64,000 bases of DNA from Reichenbachiella carrageenanivorans (GCF_025639805.1 NZ_CP106735.1:4063501-4127500); one strand, 5' to 3'; numbered from the stretch's first letter, positions 44,639-54,181 are shown. A program made the numbers and translations. Notes: generated by a model from the sequence alone, not told the origin.

Positions 44639-46888
44639 TTATCTTGAGACTGTGGCTCCGTTGGCCTCTAGGGCTTGCTTGGCTAGTAGTTTTTCGATCA
44701 ACTCCATTTTTACCGCTAGCTGTCCCACTTGGGTTAGCTCGGCTTTCAGTTCTGTATTTTCGGTTTTGAGGTGGTCCACCTCGCTGCTTAGTTCTTTCAC
44801 TGCTTCGATGAGCACGGCTGTCAAAGCGGCATAGTTTACTGACTTATACCCTTCGTCATCGGTTTTCACCAACTGAGGGAATACGACTTCGAGCTCCTGT
44901 GCCAATACGCCTACTTGCTCTTCTTTGCTCGTAATGCCTTTTTGCTTTTCCGCCAATTTGTTCCAGCGATAAGTGTAACCGTTCAATTGCTGGGTTTTAG
45001 CTAAGGCATTGTCTATCGACTTTACGTTTTTCTTGAAGCGTTGATCAGAGGTAATATTAAGTCCGTTCGGAGACTCAAAAGTCTCTGCCCATACATTTCT
45101 TTGAAAAGAAGCATCTCCATTAGATCCATTCAGGACTATCTGTGCAGTAGATCCATTGTACATTTCCAGAATAGCTCCGTTGGCTTGGTCGTGATTCATC
45201 ACGATACCATTATCATAAGCATTTTGGCCAAAGTTGAGGCCATTAGGGTTGACCGAAAAAGAAGACCCATTCGTGCTATTCAAAGCAACCTCTCCAAATT
45301 CTGACCCGTCATTATCATCATGCACTGCATTGATCCATACCAAATCTGGCAACGCTGTACCTCCTTGTCCGTCGTCGGTCTCTACAGATCCTTGCATTTT
45401 GAAATAAGGTAATTGTGTACCATTGGTAGCCTCCCAAAACTTAGCACCCATTTCAATATTGGTTTTCCAGTCTTGTGCGAAAAGGCTTAAAGTACCATAC
45501 TCCTCAGTAGCGTTCATATATACTTTACCACGATTACCTGTTTCTAATGTAAATGAAGCCGAATTTCCATTTGCAATCTGATACGCAGCTCCTGTCTTTT
45601 CCCAGTCTGGGTCATCTGCTAGTGGAATTCCCAATTGTTGCCAATAGCTATTAGTCGCATTATTCTTCATCCAAAAGACAGGGTACCTATTGCCATTGGT
45701 TTTTACATTTTCATTATACATGAAAAAGTGACTTGCAGTCTCATTAGACATCAACTCGAATGTTTTTTCACCCAAACCATCATAAAGGTCTAATCCTCCA
45801 TTGTCTTTCGAGCTCAATATTCCTCGCACATCACCATTAGTATTTTTCACCAAAACAGAATCGTATTCACCTTGGGGGCCACTGCTTCCTGTACTTACCA
45901 GTTGACCATTGACCATCAATTGGCCGTTCACATTGACATCTCCTTCAAAATAGCCAGCCCAATTTTCAGTGCCATTACCAGCGACACCATATACCCCTAC
46001 ATTTTTACCAGAGCCATACGCTCGACCAGCCACACCTGTATTTTCTACTTCGGTACCAGTACCTGCATTTGAAATGCCATGCACCCCAAAGTTCCATTTA
46101 CCGCTTGTGCCGTAGTTAGATCCTTCTACTCCTGTATTGTTCCAGTTGTTGCCACTGGCTGTACCCTCTACCCCAAAATTGACAGAACCTTCACCATAGT
46201 TATAACCTTCATCACCATTGCCAGAGCCTTGCGCATTACCTTTTAGACCGTAGTTATATTTTCCAGCACCTTGTGCCACACCATATACCCCTCTATGGCT
46301 ACCTGTACCTGAGCCAGAAGCCGAACCGTACATACCATTTTGTGATTCCGTATTGCCTGCTGATGATGAGGCAAATCCTTCTACCCCCGTATTGTAAGTC
46401 GTAGATTGCGCCACGCCTTCTATCGCAGCGGTTTGTCCTGCGCCTGTACCTTCAGCGATCACGGTTAGTGCATTATGCTCGGGAGCATCTTCATTGAAAG
46501 TCCTCGTGATACTTGCTGGCATGTGATTGGCCACAATGCCTTCACTGATATAAGGTGCATACAATGGCACAGTAGCCACATCTGTACCTCCTATACTCAC
46601 CGTCAGTTCTGGCGTAGTACCTACAACAAATAAATCGGCAGGGAAAGCTGTAGTTTCACCAAGCACTACCGAGTATAACCCTTGAACCACCGACACCCCT
46701 GTGTGTGTTTCGCTCCAGGCTGGATCATCAATAGTAAAAGTGATATTCACCTCATCAGTAAGTGCTGTACCCTGATCATATAGGGTACCCTGAAATGGGA
46801 TCAACTGGCTGCTTTGTGCCAGCGCATTCGATATAGATAACACGGCAATACACAACCATGCCGTGCAAGAGTTGTAAATGAACTTCAT
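44639..46888 (-). CDS. Surface protein with S74/endosialidase-type intramolecular chaperone
   Basis: 749 residues with a signal peptide (1-25, ending LAQSS). An N-terminal beta module (about 30-115) precedes Gly-rich repeats (about 135-310) and a long region of mixed strands. The C-terminal about 130 residues are the chaperone domain (SDQRFKKNVKSIDNAL, YRWNKL, EQVGVLAQELEVVFPQLV, YAALTAVLIEAVKEL), ending in a coiled coil. In phage tail spikes this domain trimerises the protein and cuts itself off before the Ser of SDxRxK; Ser and Lys are present. It is not phage DNA, since such proteins are common in Bacteroidota. No T9SS signal is visible. Confidence 0.88.
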   Translation of the reverse strand: MKFIYNSCTAWLCIAVLSISNALAQSSQLIPFQGTLYDQGTALTDEVNITFTIDDPAWSETHTGVSVVQGLYSVVLGETTAFPADLFVVGTTPELTVSIGGTDVATVPLYAPYISEGIVANHMPASITRTFNEDAPEHNALTVIAEGTGAGQTAAIEGVAQSTTYNTGVEGFASSSAGNTESQNGMYGSASGSGTGSHRGVYGVAQGAGKYNYGLKGNAQGSGNGDEGYNYGEGSVNFGVEGTASGNNWNNTGVEGSNYGTSGKWNFGVHGISNAGTGTEVENTGVAGRAYGSGKNVGVYGVAGNGTENWAGYFEGDVNVNGQLMVNGQLVSTGSSGPQGEYDSVLVKNTNGDVRGILSSKDNGGLDLYDGLGEKTFELMSNETASHFFMYNENVKTNGNRYPVFWMKNNATNSYWQQLGIPLADDPDWEKTGAAYQIANGNSASFTLETGNRGKVYMNATEEYGTLSLFAQDWKTNIEMGAKFWEATNGTQLPYFKMQGSVETDDGQGGTALPDLVWINAVHDDNDGSEFGEVALNSTNGSSFSVNPNGLNFGQNAYDNGIVMNHDQANGAILEMYNGSTAQIVLNGSNGDASFQRNVWAETFESPNGLNITSDQRFKKNVKSIDNALAKTQQLNGYTYRWNKLAEKQKGITSKEEQVGVLAQELEVVFPQLVKTDDEGYKSVNYAALTAVLIEAVKELSSEVDHLKTENTELKAELTQVGQLAVKMELIEKLLAKQALEANGATVSR
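45960..46430 (-). repeat. Gly-rich tandem coding repeats
   Basis: Repeats of about 20 residues with the core G(V/M/L)xGxAxGxGxG, for example GVYGVAQGAGKYNYGLKG and GVEGTASGNNWNNTGVEG. They form a predicted beta-helix-like segment of the S74 protein. They are in frame and are not an intergenic repeat. Confidence 0.7.
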
Positions 46889-47046
46889 AATTCTGGTTTT
46901 CTTTTCAAGTTTGTATGACTTATGTCAAGGTTCAAAAAGAATTAGAATCACTAAAAAAGTAAATACTCAATAATAGGTATATCTCCTACACCACCTTTGA
47001 ATAGTTCAATTTAAAATCAATTCAGTCAAACAAAAGGCAGTTGTCA

Positions 47047-47646
47047 CTAAAATAATTCTAATTGTTCAGGAAGCAATCGGAAGCTTTTTCGATGATGAGG
47101 CGTGATGCCAAAGTCACGAATGGCTTGCCTGTGTGCTTGGGTGGGATAGCCCGCATTGGACTGCCAGCCATACTGCGGAAACGCCTGATGCAACTCCGTC
47201 ATCAGTTCGTCTCGATAGGTCTTTGCCAGAACAGACGCTGCCGCTATCGAGTAATACTTTCCATCTCCTTTAATGATTGTTTCATGTGGCAGGTCTTGGT
47301 ATGCCTTGAAGCGATTTCCATCAATCAAAAGCAATTCTGGTCTGGTCTTTAGCTGATCTACTGCTCGGTGCATCGCCAGAAAGGAAGCATTCAGTATATT
47401 GATTTCGTCGATTTCGGTGTGGGACACCACGCCCACCGCCCAAGCGATCGCTTCTGCTTTGATCTCATCTTTGATCACATTTCGCTGTTTGAGGCTGAGT
47501 TTTTTGGAGTCGTTGAGCACGGTGTGCGTGTAATCTGGCGGCAGGATTACGGCAGCAGCCACTACAGGCCCTGCCAAGCAGCCTCGCCCAGCTTCGTCGC
47601 AACCCGCTTCTACCGTACCTTCTCTAAAAAATGACAACAAAGACAT
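47047..47646 (-). CDS. rnhB: Ribonuclease HII
   Basis: 199 residues. The catalytic Asp17 and Glu18 lie in [13 protein letters not shown], the family fingerprint. [12 protein letters not shown], the Asp of LLIDGNRF and the second catalytic area [21 protein letters not shown] are intact. It removes RNA from RNA-DNA hybrids and single ribonucleotides in DNA. It is transcribed away from the tsaC-type gene across a 78-bp divergent gap. Confidence 0.97.
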   Translation of the reverse strand: MSLLSFFREGTVEAGCDEAGRGCLAGPVVAAAVILPPDYTHTVLNDSKKLSLKQRNVIKDEIKAEAIAWAVGVVSHTEIDEINILNASFLAMHRAVDQLKTRPELLLIDGNRFKAYQDLPHETIIKGDGKYYSIAAASVLAKTYRDELMTELHQAFPQYGWQSNAGYPTQAHRQAIRDFGITPHHRKSFRLLPEQLELF

Positions 47647-47699
47647 GCGTCAAAAATAGGAATCTTACGGATTAAAATTCATGTTTTCAATGTATTCTG

Positions 47700-47707
47700 T
47701 ACCTTCG
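47700..47707 (+). promoter_or_regulatory. Possible -7 box of the tsaC-type gene
   Basis: TACCTTCG matches TAnnTTTG at seven of eight positions, 17 bp before the ATG of the threonylcarbamoyl-AMP synthase gene. A good -33 TTG is not present. Confidence 0.3.
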
Positions 47708-47724
47708 CATTTCGTTTAATTGAA

Positions 47725-48345
47725 ATGGCAAAAATAGGAACAGACATATTGCATGCTGCAGCACTCCTTCGTGCCGGAAAATTGGTAGGTGTACCTACTG
47801 ATACGGTATACGGATTGGCTGGCCACGCGCAAAAAACGGAAACTCTCCAGGAGATTTTCCTTGTCAAGAAGCGTCCACAAGACAAACCCCTCATTGCCCA
47901 AGTGGATCACCTCGAAAAGGCCACTGGCTTTGTGAAAAACATCCCAAACCATGCACGCATTTTGGCTGAGAAGTATTGGCCAGGTGCATTGACTTTGATT
48001 TTTGAGGCCACACCCGAAGTGTCGCCCATCATGCTGTCTAATGGTAAAACCATGGGACTGCGTGTGCCAGATCACGAGATGACCCTAGCACTGCTGCGCC
48101 AGCTGGACTTTCCTCTGGCCGTAACTAGCGCCAACCTGAACGGACAACCTAGCCCTACTACGGCAGAAGAGGTAAACGAGCAGTTGGGTGATCAGATCGA
48201 ATACATCCTCGATGGCGGTACTAGCTTACATGGTCTGGAGTCCACCATCGTGGGATTCGAAAACAAAATGCCCGTGATATTTCGCCAAGGCGCGATATCC
48301 GAAAAAGAAATATTGGCCACGCTCAATTTGCAGCTGAGTCATTAG
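47725..48345 (+). CDS. tsaC: L-threonylcarbamoyladenylate synthase (Sua5/YciO/YrdC)
   Basis: 206 residues. The YrdC core begins AGKLVGVPTDTVYGL, then KKRPQDKPLIAQ (the KxR nucleotide-binding motif), RVPDH and SANLNGQPSPT (SxN). It makes the threonylcarbamoyl-AMP used in tRNA t6A37 synthesis. It lacks the extra Sua5 C-terminal domain, so it is the short YrdC/TsaC form. It diverges from rnhB and is followed, 104 bp later, by pgk on the same strand. Confidence 0.93.
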   Translation: MAKIGTDILHAAALLRAGKLVGVPTDTVYGLAGHAQKTETLQEIFLVKKRPQDKPLIAQVDHLEKATGFVKNIPNHARILAEKYWPGALTLIFEATPEVSPIMLSNGKTMGLRVPDHEMTLALLRQLDFPLAVTSANLNGQPSPTTAEEVNEQLGDQIEYILDGGTSLHGLESTIVGFENKMPVIFRQGAISEKEILATLNLQLSH

Positions 48346-48449
48346 TAAATGAAATATTGAACACTAATAATAAAACGCATGACCCAAACGGAGCTTACCC
48401 TATGGACAGCCCCATGATTGCTACAAAATTTATTAGATAATAAACACGA

Positions 48450-49643
48450 ATGACAATGAACACACTAGATCAATTCAATTTCGAAGGCAAAAAAGCCTTG
48501 GTCCGAGTGGATTTCAACGTGCCTTTGAATGCCGAATTTGAAATCACTGACGACACTAGAATTAAGGCGGCTACGCCTACTATCAAAAAAATATTATCCG
48601 ATGGCGGATCAGCTATTTTGATGAGCCACTTGGGTCGTCCGAAAGATGGGCCAGACGAAAAATTCTCTTTGAAATACTTGGTAGCTACCCTGAGCGAAAG
48701 ATTGGGTACGCAAGTAAAGTTTGCCAAAGACTGCATTGGGCAAGACGCAGTAGACTTGGCAGCTGGCCTACAGCCAGGCGAAGTATTGCTACTCAACAAC
48801 CTAAGATTCTACAAAGAAGAAACCAAAGGCGACGAGGCATTTGCTGAAAAGCTATCTAAACTAGGCGATGTGTATGTAAACGATGCCTTCGGTACGGCGC
48901 ACCGTGCGCACGCCTCTACTACTATCGTGGCTAAGTTTTTTACCGACAAGGTATGTGGCTATGTGATGCAAGCGGAGCTAGACAATGCTGAAAAAGTATT
49001 GAACAATCCTGACCGACCATTCACAGCGATCATGGGTGGCGCAAAAGTGTCTGACAAAATCATGATCATCGAGAAGTTGCTCGACAAAGTGGACAACTTG
49101 ATCATCGGCGGCGGTATGTCTTATACTTTCTCTAAAGCCAATGGCGGCAAAATCGGCAACTCACTTTGTGAAGACGACAAAATGCCACTGACCAAAGAAT
49201 TGGTAGAAAAGGCCAAAGCTAAAGGTGTGAACCTTTACCTCCCTGTGGACAACACGATTGCGGACGATTTCAACAACGACGCCAATACGCAAGTAGTAGG
49301 ACGTGGTGAGATTCCTGATGGCTGGGAAGGCCTAGACATCGGACCAGAGACTATGGCGCTTTTCAAAGATGTGGTCTCTAAATCTAAAACAGTACTTTGG
49401 AATGGCCCAATGGGCGTTTTTGAATTCCCAACATTTGCCAAAGGCACTGAAGCTATCGCTGATGCAGTAGTGACTGCTACTGAAAACAACGGTTTCTCAT
49501 TGATTGGTGGTGGAGATTCTGCCTCTGCGATCAACAACCTCGGCTATGGCGACAAAGTATCTTATGTATCTACTGGCGGTGGCGCTTTGCTAGAGTACAT
49601 GGAAGGCAAAGTATTGCCTGGTGTAGCTGCTTTGGAAGCATAA
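48450..49643 (+). CDS. pgk: Phosphoglycerate kinase
   Basis: 397 residues. The start may be ATG 48450 or ATG 48456 (MNTLDQF); the second is closer to the family norm. Substrate-binding [50 protein letters not shown], and the ATP-site [19 protein letters not shown] and [11 protein letters not shown] are intact. It converts 1,3-bisphosphoglycerate plus ADP to 3-phosphoglycerate plus ATP in glycolysis. The codon pattern (gcc/gac/ggc-rich) fits a highly expressed gene. A strong terminator follows. Confidence 0.98.
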   Translation: MTMNTLDQFNFEGKKALVRVDFNVPLNAEFEITDDTRIKAATPTIKKILSDGGSAILMSHLGRPKDGPDEKFSLKYLVATLSERLGTQVKFAKDCIGQDAVDLAAGLQPGEVLLLNNLRFYKEETKGDEAFAEKLSKLGDVYVNDAFGTAHRAHASTTIVAKFFTDKVCGYVMQAELDNAEKVLNNPDRPFTAIMGGAKVSDKIMIIEKLLDKVDNLIIGGGMSYTFSKANGGKIGNSLCEDDKMPLTKELVEKAKAKGVNLYLPVDNTIADDFNNDANTQVVGRGEIPDGWEGLDIGPETMALFKDVVSKSKTVLWNGPMGVFEFPTFAKGTEAIADAVVTATENNGFSLIGGGDSASAINNLGYGDKVSYVSTGGGALLEYMEGKVLPGVAALEA

Positions 49644-49668
49644 GCTACATTTCATAAAATTTCATTCG

Positions 49669-49704
49669 AAAAGCCTTTTTGATTCATTTCAAAAAGGCTT
49701 TTTT
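49669..49704 (+). terminator. Intrinsic terminator of pgk
   Basis: AAAAGCCTTTTTGA (49669-49682) pairs perfectly with TCAAAAAGGCTTTT (49689-49702) across a 6-nt loop, ending in a T6 run. The T run also allows use from the other side. Confidence 0.9.
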
Positions 49705-49904
49705 GTGTCTGAATATCTCATATACTCCTAAAAATGGGTCACTCCATATCTGGGGGTGAATTTGAATTCACATTCATTATAACCCATTCTGATCGCCACC
49801 ATTAAAGCCATGGAGGCTCATCCTTTTTCTAAAACAAAAAGCATAGTTTTTAAATTGGACATCAATTATCAATGTAGTAATCCCCCATCTTCACAGACTG
49901 ACCC

Positions 49905-51602
49905 CTAAAAATCCGACGGCAATTCAAAACTCATTTCCTGCTTCGATATGGGATGTACGAAAGTGAGCGCAGCGGCTTGAAGGTACAAGCGCGTAGCGGG
50001 CTTGCCATACAGATCGTCGCCCACCATTGGCGTATTGAGTCCGTCTTGATGTGCCGCATGTACTCGCAGCTGATGCGTGCGCCCAGTCATGGGCCAGAGA
50101 TGCACAAGCGTGCGCCCCGCCGATCGCTCGACCACCTGCCATCGAGTAACGGCCGATTTGCCATGCGTATTGCACACCAGTTGCCTGGGGCGATCTTCGA
50201 TATCTGGCCTCAGGGGCAATTCGATCACTCCCTCCTCCTCAGCGATCTCGCCTTCGAGCAAGGCCACGTATCTTTTTTTGATCGAGCGATCCAAAAACTG
50301 CTCTTGCAGCGCCTTGTGTACGTCTTTGGTCTTAGCCACCAGTAGCAGACCCGACGTAGCCCGATCCAACCGATGCACCAGCAGTGGCCCTGTGGCCTCT
50401 GGGTATATACGCGCCATACGAGCCCATACTGAGTCGGCATTGGACTTGCCTGGCACCGACAAAAACTCATGAGGCTTGTTCACCACCAGTAGAAAATCAT
50501 CTTCATAAACTACTGGCAATTTCTTTTCTTCGGTATTTACCGAAAGCATCGGGCTTTCATCTACCTCCATACCAGCGAGCATGTGCGACAAAATAGGCTC
50601 ACATTTGCCCTTGCACGACGGGTAGAAGTAGCCATGCTTGCGAATCTCAGAGCTGGGCGATTGCCCCCACCAAAACTCCGCCATCGCCAGCGGCTGAAGC
50701 CCATGCCGAAAGGCATACTGCAGCAACTTGGGTGCTGCACAGTCTCCCGCACCCGAAGGAGGTGTTTTAAATACCGTCTGCTCAAAAATATGGCAGACAC
50801 TGCGGGTTTCTCCTGCGATATTCAAAAACTGATATTGATCAAAAATCTCTTGCTGGAGGTCGTTGGACAGCTGTCGCCTTTTCTCCTTGAGCGCCTTTAG
50901 CTTCTGCTCCCATTCTTGGAAGGTCTCAGTATAAACTGCCAGCTTTTGCTTCCACGACCGATTCAGGTCTTTGCTCTGATAGTGCAGGGCCATACTTTCT
51001 CTTTTAAGCTGTGCTTCTAGTGCTGCATACTCCTCGGCAGTGGCTGTTTTTTCGGCAGCTGCTCGCTGGGCTTTTCGGTTCTTCTTGGCTTGTTTTTCGG
51101 TAGCCTTGCAGGCAGCGATCTCGGCTTCCGACAATGATTGGGCTTTCGCCAAATCCTGCTGAGCCTGTACATAAGCGGCAGACTGCTCACAAGCCTGAAT
51201 CTCAGCCGTAACGGCTTCGATACGTTTCTCTCCTTGACGGAAAAAGCTATCCACGGCCAAGTAATCTACCACAGGCGGTACAAACCCTGGCCAGTGATGC
51301 TGCTCAGCGAGCTTTCCTGAAAAAGCCGACAAAAACCCTATCCTACCATCCGCTCTACGCACCAATAGCACACCAAACATCTTTCCGATATTGACACCCT
51401 CTACAAAATGGTCTATCCCAAAATCATGTCGCCAATCGGTCTGCGTGTTGAGTCTGGCTTGCAGCTGCTCCGCTGCCAGTAGACACAGCGGGTGTGGCTC
51501 ATAAAAAAACGGATACGTAAATCGCTCCGGCAGCGCCATGCCCTCAATAGGCGACTCAAAGTCGGTAAAACAAGAATTGGCTATAGTAGATGGCTCGCTC
51601 AT
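49905..51602 (-). CDS. RluA-family RNA pseudouridine synthase with long N-terminal extension
   Basis: 565 residues from the ATG of MSEPSTIANS; a TTG three codons earlier is rejected. The catalytic domain (about 360-560) has the active-site Asp in VHRLDRATSGLLLVAKT, SIKKRYVALLEG, and LVHLWPMTGRTHQLRVHAAH. The N-terminal 350 residues hold an unrelated module (FGIDHFVEGVNIGKMFGVLLVRR) and a long Ala/Glu/Lys coiled coil (about 125-255). The fused form occurs in other Bacteroidota. Its RNA target is unknown. A TACCTTTG box at 51616-51609 would start the transcript almost at the ATG, so it could be leaderless. Confidence 0.9.
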   Translation of the reverse strand: MSEPSTIANSCFTDFESPIEGMALPERFTYPFFYEPHPLCLLAAEQLQARLNTQTDWRHDFGIDHFVEGVNIGKMFGVLLVRRADGRIGFLSAFSGKLAEQHHWPGFVPPVVDYLAVDSFFRQGEKRIEAVTAEIQACEQSAAYVQAQQDLAKAQSLSEAEIAACKATEKQAKKNRKAQRAAAEKTATAEEYAALEAQLKRESMALHYQSKDLNRSWKQKLAVYTETFQEWEQKLKALKEKRRQLSNDLQQEIFDQYQFLNIAGETRSVCHIFEQTVFKTPPSGAGDCAAPKLLQYAFRHGLQPLAMAEFWWGQSPSSEIRKHGYFYPSCKGKCEPILSHMLAGMEVDESPMLSVNTEEKKLPVVYEDDFLLVVNKPHEFLSVPGKSNADSVWARMARIYPEATGPLLVHRLDRATSGLLLVAKTKDVHKALQEQFLDRSIKKRYVALLEGEIAEEEGVIELPLRPDIEDRPRQLVCNTHGKSAVTRWQVVERSAGRTLVHLWPMTGRTHQLRVHAAHQDGLNTPMVGDDLYGKPATRLYLQAAALTFVHPISKQEMSFELPSDF

Positions 51603-51608
51603 GAACGG

Positions 51609-51616
51609 CAAAGGTA
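51609..51616 (-). promoter_or_regulatory. Possible -7 box of the RluA-type gene
   Basis: TACCTTTG on the minus strand fits TAnnTTTG exactly, six nt from the ATG. There is no TTG at the expected -33 position, so support is partial. Confidence 0.3.
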
Positions 51617-51828
51617 GCGCTAATCGCCACCACCTCCCAGCCCGACTAGCGAGATATTACCCAAGCGATAGTAGATCCACTAACCTATTGTTTGCCAGTG
51701 ATTATTTAGTTATTCTTGTCGATAGGACTGATTTGAAATCGGTTCTATTAATACATCATTTGGATGTGCCGCAGGAGGTAGGGTATGTTCGAAGGTTAGC
51801 TATAATTTTCTTCTTTATTTTCACACTA

Positions 51829-52434
51829 ATGACTTTTTTAAAATTTACACTACTAATGCTAGTAGGAATAACTTCAATTTGTAGAGGACAAGAATCCTCG
51901 AAATATTTGAAATTGAAGAATTCGCCCGACTACCGTACTGGTTATGTGTTTATTCTTGATTCCACAAAAATTGAGGGACTAATTAAACATGATTTTTTGA
52001 ATGAGGCCGCTAATTATTCTGTTGTAAAATTCATCCATAAGGACGGATCAAAAGAAAAATACTACCCTAACAATTCTATTTCTTTTGGTTATTCATATCA
52101 CAAATTTATATCTGACGGCTCATCCTTCTTGGAGCTTATCCAAGCTGGTAAGAATATTTCACTATACAAGAATGTCACAAAATCCTCATGGAGTGCGCCT
52201 GGTGCGCCTGGGATGAGCTCAACGACCTATTCATCTACTTTTGAGCATTATTATGTTAAAAGAGACAGTGAAGATTCATTTAAGGAAGTTCAAAACAAAA
52301 AATTCAAAGAAGTTTTTTCCGAGTACTTTTATGATTGTGAGGCATTGAGCGTTGAAATTTCAAAAGAAGAACTAGGCCTAAAGGACATAAAAACAATTGT
52401 TAGAAAATACAATGCCTGCAAATTAAATCGCTAA
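51829..52434 (+). CDS. Secreted protein of unknown function
   Basis: 201 residues from the ATG at 51829 (MTFLKFTLLMLVGITSICRGQ), which gives a clean signal peptide. A start further upstream at 51538 would overlap the RluA gene antisense and add 97 residues without coding character, so it is rejected. The mature part is soluble with beta strands (GYVFILDSTKIEGLIKH, SVVKFIHKDGSKEKYYP) and a C-terminal helical tail with two Cys. No family recognised. Its base composition is lower in GC than its neighbours, which may mean it is a recent arrival. Confidence 0.65.
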   Translation: MTFLKFTLLMLVGITSICRGQESSKYLKLKNSPDYRTGYVFILDSTKIEGLIKHDFLNEAANYSVVKFIHKDGSKEKYYPNNSISFGYSYHKFISDGSSFLELIQAGKNISLYKNVTKSSWSAPGAPGMSSTTYSSTFEHYYVKRDSEDSFKEVQNKKFKEVFSEYFYDCEALSVEISKEELGLKDIKTIVRKYNACKLNR

Positions 52435-52789
52435 TATCATCCCTCTCTCTAACCCTAGGCTAAACACAAAAATCCTGTAATCTAAAATAAACAAGGGTCT
52501 CTGCCCCGAATGATTCGTTAGCTTTTGAGTGATAGTGACAACCAAGCAGATGCTCTCATTGGTTTTGAACCGTAGCAGATCCTACGTGTCTGCTACGGTT
52601 CAAGTGTTCTTCAAAAACACTTGAAACTACAAAAAAATAATATACAATCTCTAGAATACTTAGTTCCAGACTTTTGCCATCCTATCCTTTTTTCTAACTC
52701 AGAGTTTAAAAAAACTTTAAGGTAAATCGGTAGATCAATAATATGATTTCAAAGTCAATCTAACAAAGGGTAGTCTCTGGATTACTAAA
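52435..52789. other. Intergenic region with a strong hairpin
   Basis: 355 bp between convergent genes, with no convincing ORF. It contains the 15-bp perfect inverted repeat described separately (52565-52603) and an overlapping 8-bp stem (52601-52623). No T-tract follows either stem. Confidence 0.5.
52565..52603. repeat. 15-bp perfect inverted repeat, unknown role
   Basis: TTGAACCGTAGCAGA (52565-52579) pairs with TCTGCTACGGTTCAA (52589-52603) across a 9-nt loop. CAAGTGTT (52601-52608) can also pair with AACACTTG (52616-52623). The two stems share three bases (52601-52603) and cannot both be complete. Confidence 0.7.
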
Positions 52790-53185
52790 TTATTTCACAC
52801 CTGGATCTATCCCATCTTTGATCCAGCTAATACCAATTGCCTCCCAGTTACCGTTGCTAGAAGCGTCGATATACCTCTCCCATTCGTCGATACCTGTGGT
52901 TTTTGCGATTCTTTTGAACTGCATCGTAGAGATCGCACTGCTCAAGACTACGACAGACCTCTCCATTCCTTTTCGCTTGTAGTTCATCTGTCCTTCTTCC
53001 ATGATACGTTGACTTTCTGCCGGGAGAGGTTTCATTTCTCTCAAGTCAGCAAACAAACCGAAATTTTCAGGAGATTTTTCTAGCAATTCAAGAGATTCTT
53101 CATACCATTCTTGCATTTCTTCTTGTTTAATAAACCCGCTAAACGTGAGGTAGTAACCGTAGCTCTTCTGCTCAATTTTATACAT
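52790..53185 (-). CDS. STAS/SpoIIAA-like protein
   Basis: 131 residues, no signal peptide, alpha/beta. The order of elements (YKIEQKSYGYYLTFSGFIKQEEMQEWYEESLELLEKSPENFGLFADLREMKPLPAESQRIME, ERSVVVLSSAISTMQFKRIAKTTGI) matches the SpoIIAA-like STAS fold with its ADLR strand-helix. Similar proteins take part in partner switching or bind lipids. It is transcribed alone. No anti-sigma or kinase gene is adjacent. A partner remains unknown. Confidence 0.65.
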   Translation of the reverse strand: MYKIEQKSYGYYLTFSGFIKQEEMQEWYEESLELLEKSPENFGLFADLREMKPLPAESQRIMEEGQMNYKRKGMERSVVVLSSAISTMQFKRIAKTTGIDEWERYIDASSNGNWEAIGISWIKDGIDPGVK

Positions 53186-53393
53186 AATTAATAGTCTTTA
53201 TTGTTCTTTCAATAACTGTTGAAATTTCTGGCAAGATACTTTTTTTTCATAAAAATATAATCTTACAACATGCTTAGATACAAACAAGGACATCCACTTT
53301 TGAGTGCAGCAGACACTACAACTAGGGAGGGTAAATGATGATTCATTTGTGAAAATGAAGTAACCTTACAGCACTGTTAGAACAAAAAACGTG

Positions 53394-53993
53394 ATGAAAA
53401 TATTTAAAATGCTCCTCCTGCTTCAACTCACATTAAGCTATGGGGCTTGTTATTCCCAAAAGACTAAAATGAGCAAGGAAGTAGAAGAAATCATCATGCT
53501 TGGAAAAGATTCTATTGTGCAATTAGCATTAGCGCTCATTGATAAAAAAATAGACCCTCAAAATTTTTCATCCATAAAAATAATGTCCAATGAAGAGCAA
53601 GTTTATGTCTCATTCATGAATCCCATAAAATACCTCCCTATCAAATCCGCATTTTATTTCGACTTAGGTGTAGCTATTTTAGAGCAAACCATCACATACA
53701 GTCCTGTTTTCAATGGTGTTGACGAGACCCAAGCACAGATTCCATTCTATATTCCAACCAAGGAAGCAGAGAAAAACATTCAGTTTGTGATAGAAGCCAT
53801 AAATAAGAGTAATGAAATTGATGCCTTCGATCCGTCTAGTTTTGACGATGATATGATCATTCGCGAACACGAAAACTATTATGCTATACATGTGATTTCA
53901 GAGACCACAGAATCATCATATAAAATTGAAAAAACATCTGGAAATATATATGACATGGCGCATGCTCATCTTGCCCCTCCTCCTTTTGACTAA
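53394..53993 (+). CDS. Secreted protein of unknown function
   Basis: 199 residues starting at ATG 53394 (MKIFKMLLLLQLTLSYGACYSQ); a GTG three bases earlier is equally readable. Signal peptide about 1-21. The mature part begins KTKMSKEVEEIIMLGKDSIVQLALALIDKKIDP and continues with strands and acidic loops (FDPSSFDDDMIIREHEN). It ends AHLAPPPFD. No family recognised. It converges on the PspC gene at the terminator at 54122. Confidence 0.65.
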   Translation: MKIFKMLLLLQLTLSYGACYSQKTKMSKEVEEIIMLGKDSIVQLALALIDKKIDPQNFSSIKIMSNEEQVYVSFMNPIKYLPIKSAFYFDLGVAILEQTITYSPVFNGVDETQAQIPFYIPTKEAEKNIQFVIEAINKSNEIDAFDPSSFDDDMIIREHENYYAIHVISETTESSYKIEKTSGNIYDMAHAHLAPPPFD

Positions 53994-54121
53994 CCATATA
54001 TCATTCCTGAAGAAGCATAGTTTTGTAATTCTACTTGTAGAAACAAAAGCACTTATCTCAAAAATGGGTGGAAATAGAATAACATGGGTAAGGCAATTAG
54101 TAAATCTACAATACAAACAAG

Positions 54122-54157
54122 AAAGGCGGCTTTGATCATGTGATCAAAGCCGCCTTT
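54122..54157. terminator. Bidirectional intrinsic terminator
   Basis: AAAGGCGGCTTTGATCA (54122-54138) and TGATCAAAGCCGCCTTT (54141-54157) form a 17-bp perfect palindromic stem with a 2-nt centre. It lies between the convergent secreted-protein and PspC genes. Confidence 0.85.
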
Positions 54158-54181
54158 GGTTTATCTATCCTCGGTAGTTTC

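Noticed and set aside
44639..46888. S74/tail-fibre protein as a sign of prophage.
   Set aside because: A signal peptide is present and no phage structural, packaging or integrase gene is nearby; Bacteroidota carry such genes chromosomally.
49756..49771. Palindrome GTGAATTTGAATTCAC between pgk and the RluA-type gene.
   Set aside because: It has an AT-rich centre, lies between convergent genes where operators are not expected, and has no second copy that I saw.
51728..51742. CTGATTTGAAATCGG looks like a tRNA-Ser (UGA) anticodon arm.
   Set aside because: No acceptor stem, D-arm or TTC T-loop can be formed around it; a chance hairpin is the simplest explanation.
51538..51828. An upstream extension of the secreted 201-aa protein by 97 residues.
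   Set aside because: It runs antisense to the RluA gene start, has no coding signature, and the ATG at 51829 gives a proper signal peptide.
53269..53337. A 22-codon plus-strand ORF (starting MLRYKQGHP) before the secreted 199-aa gene.
   Set aside because: No leader-like codon run, no following terminator and no signal peptide; it cannot be distinguished from chance.
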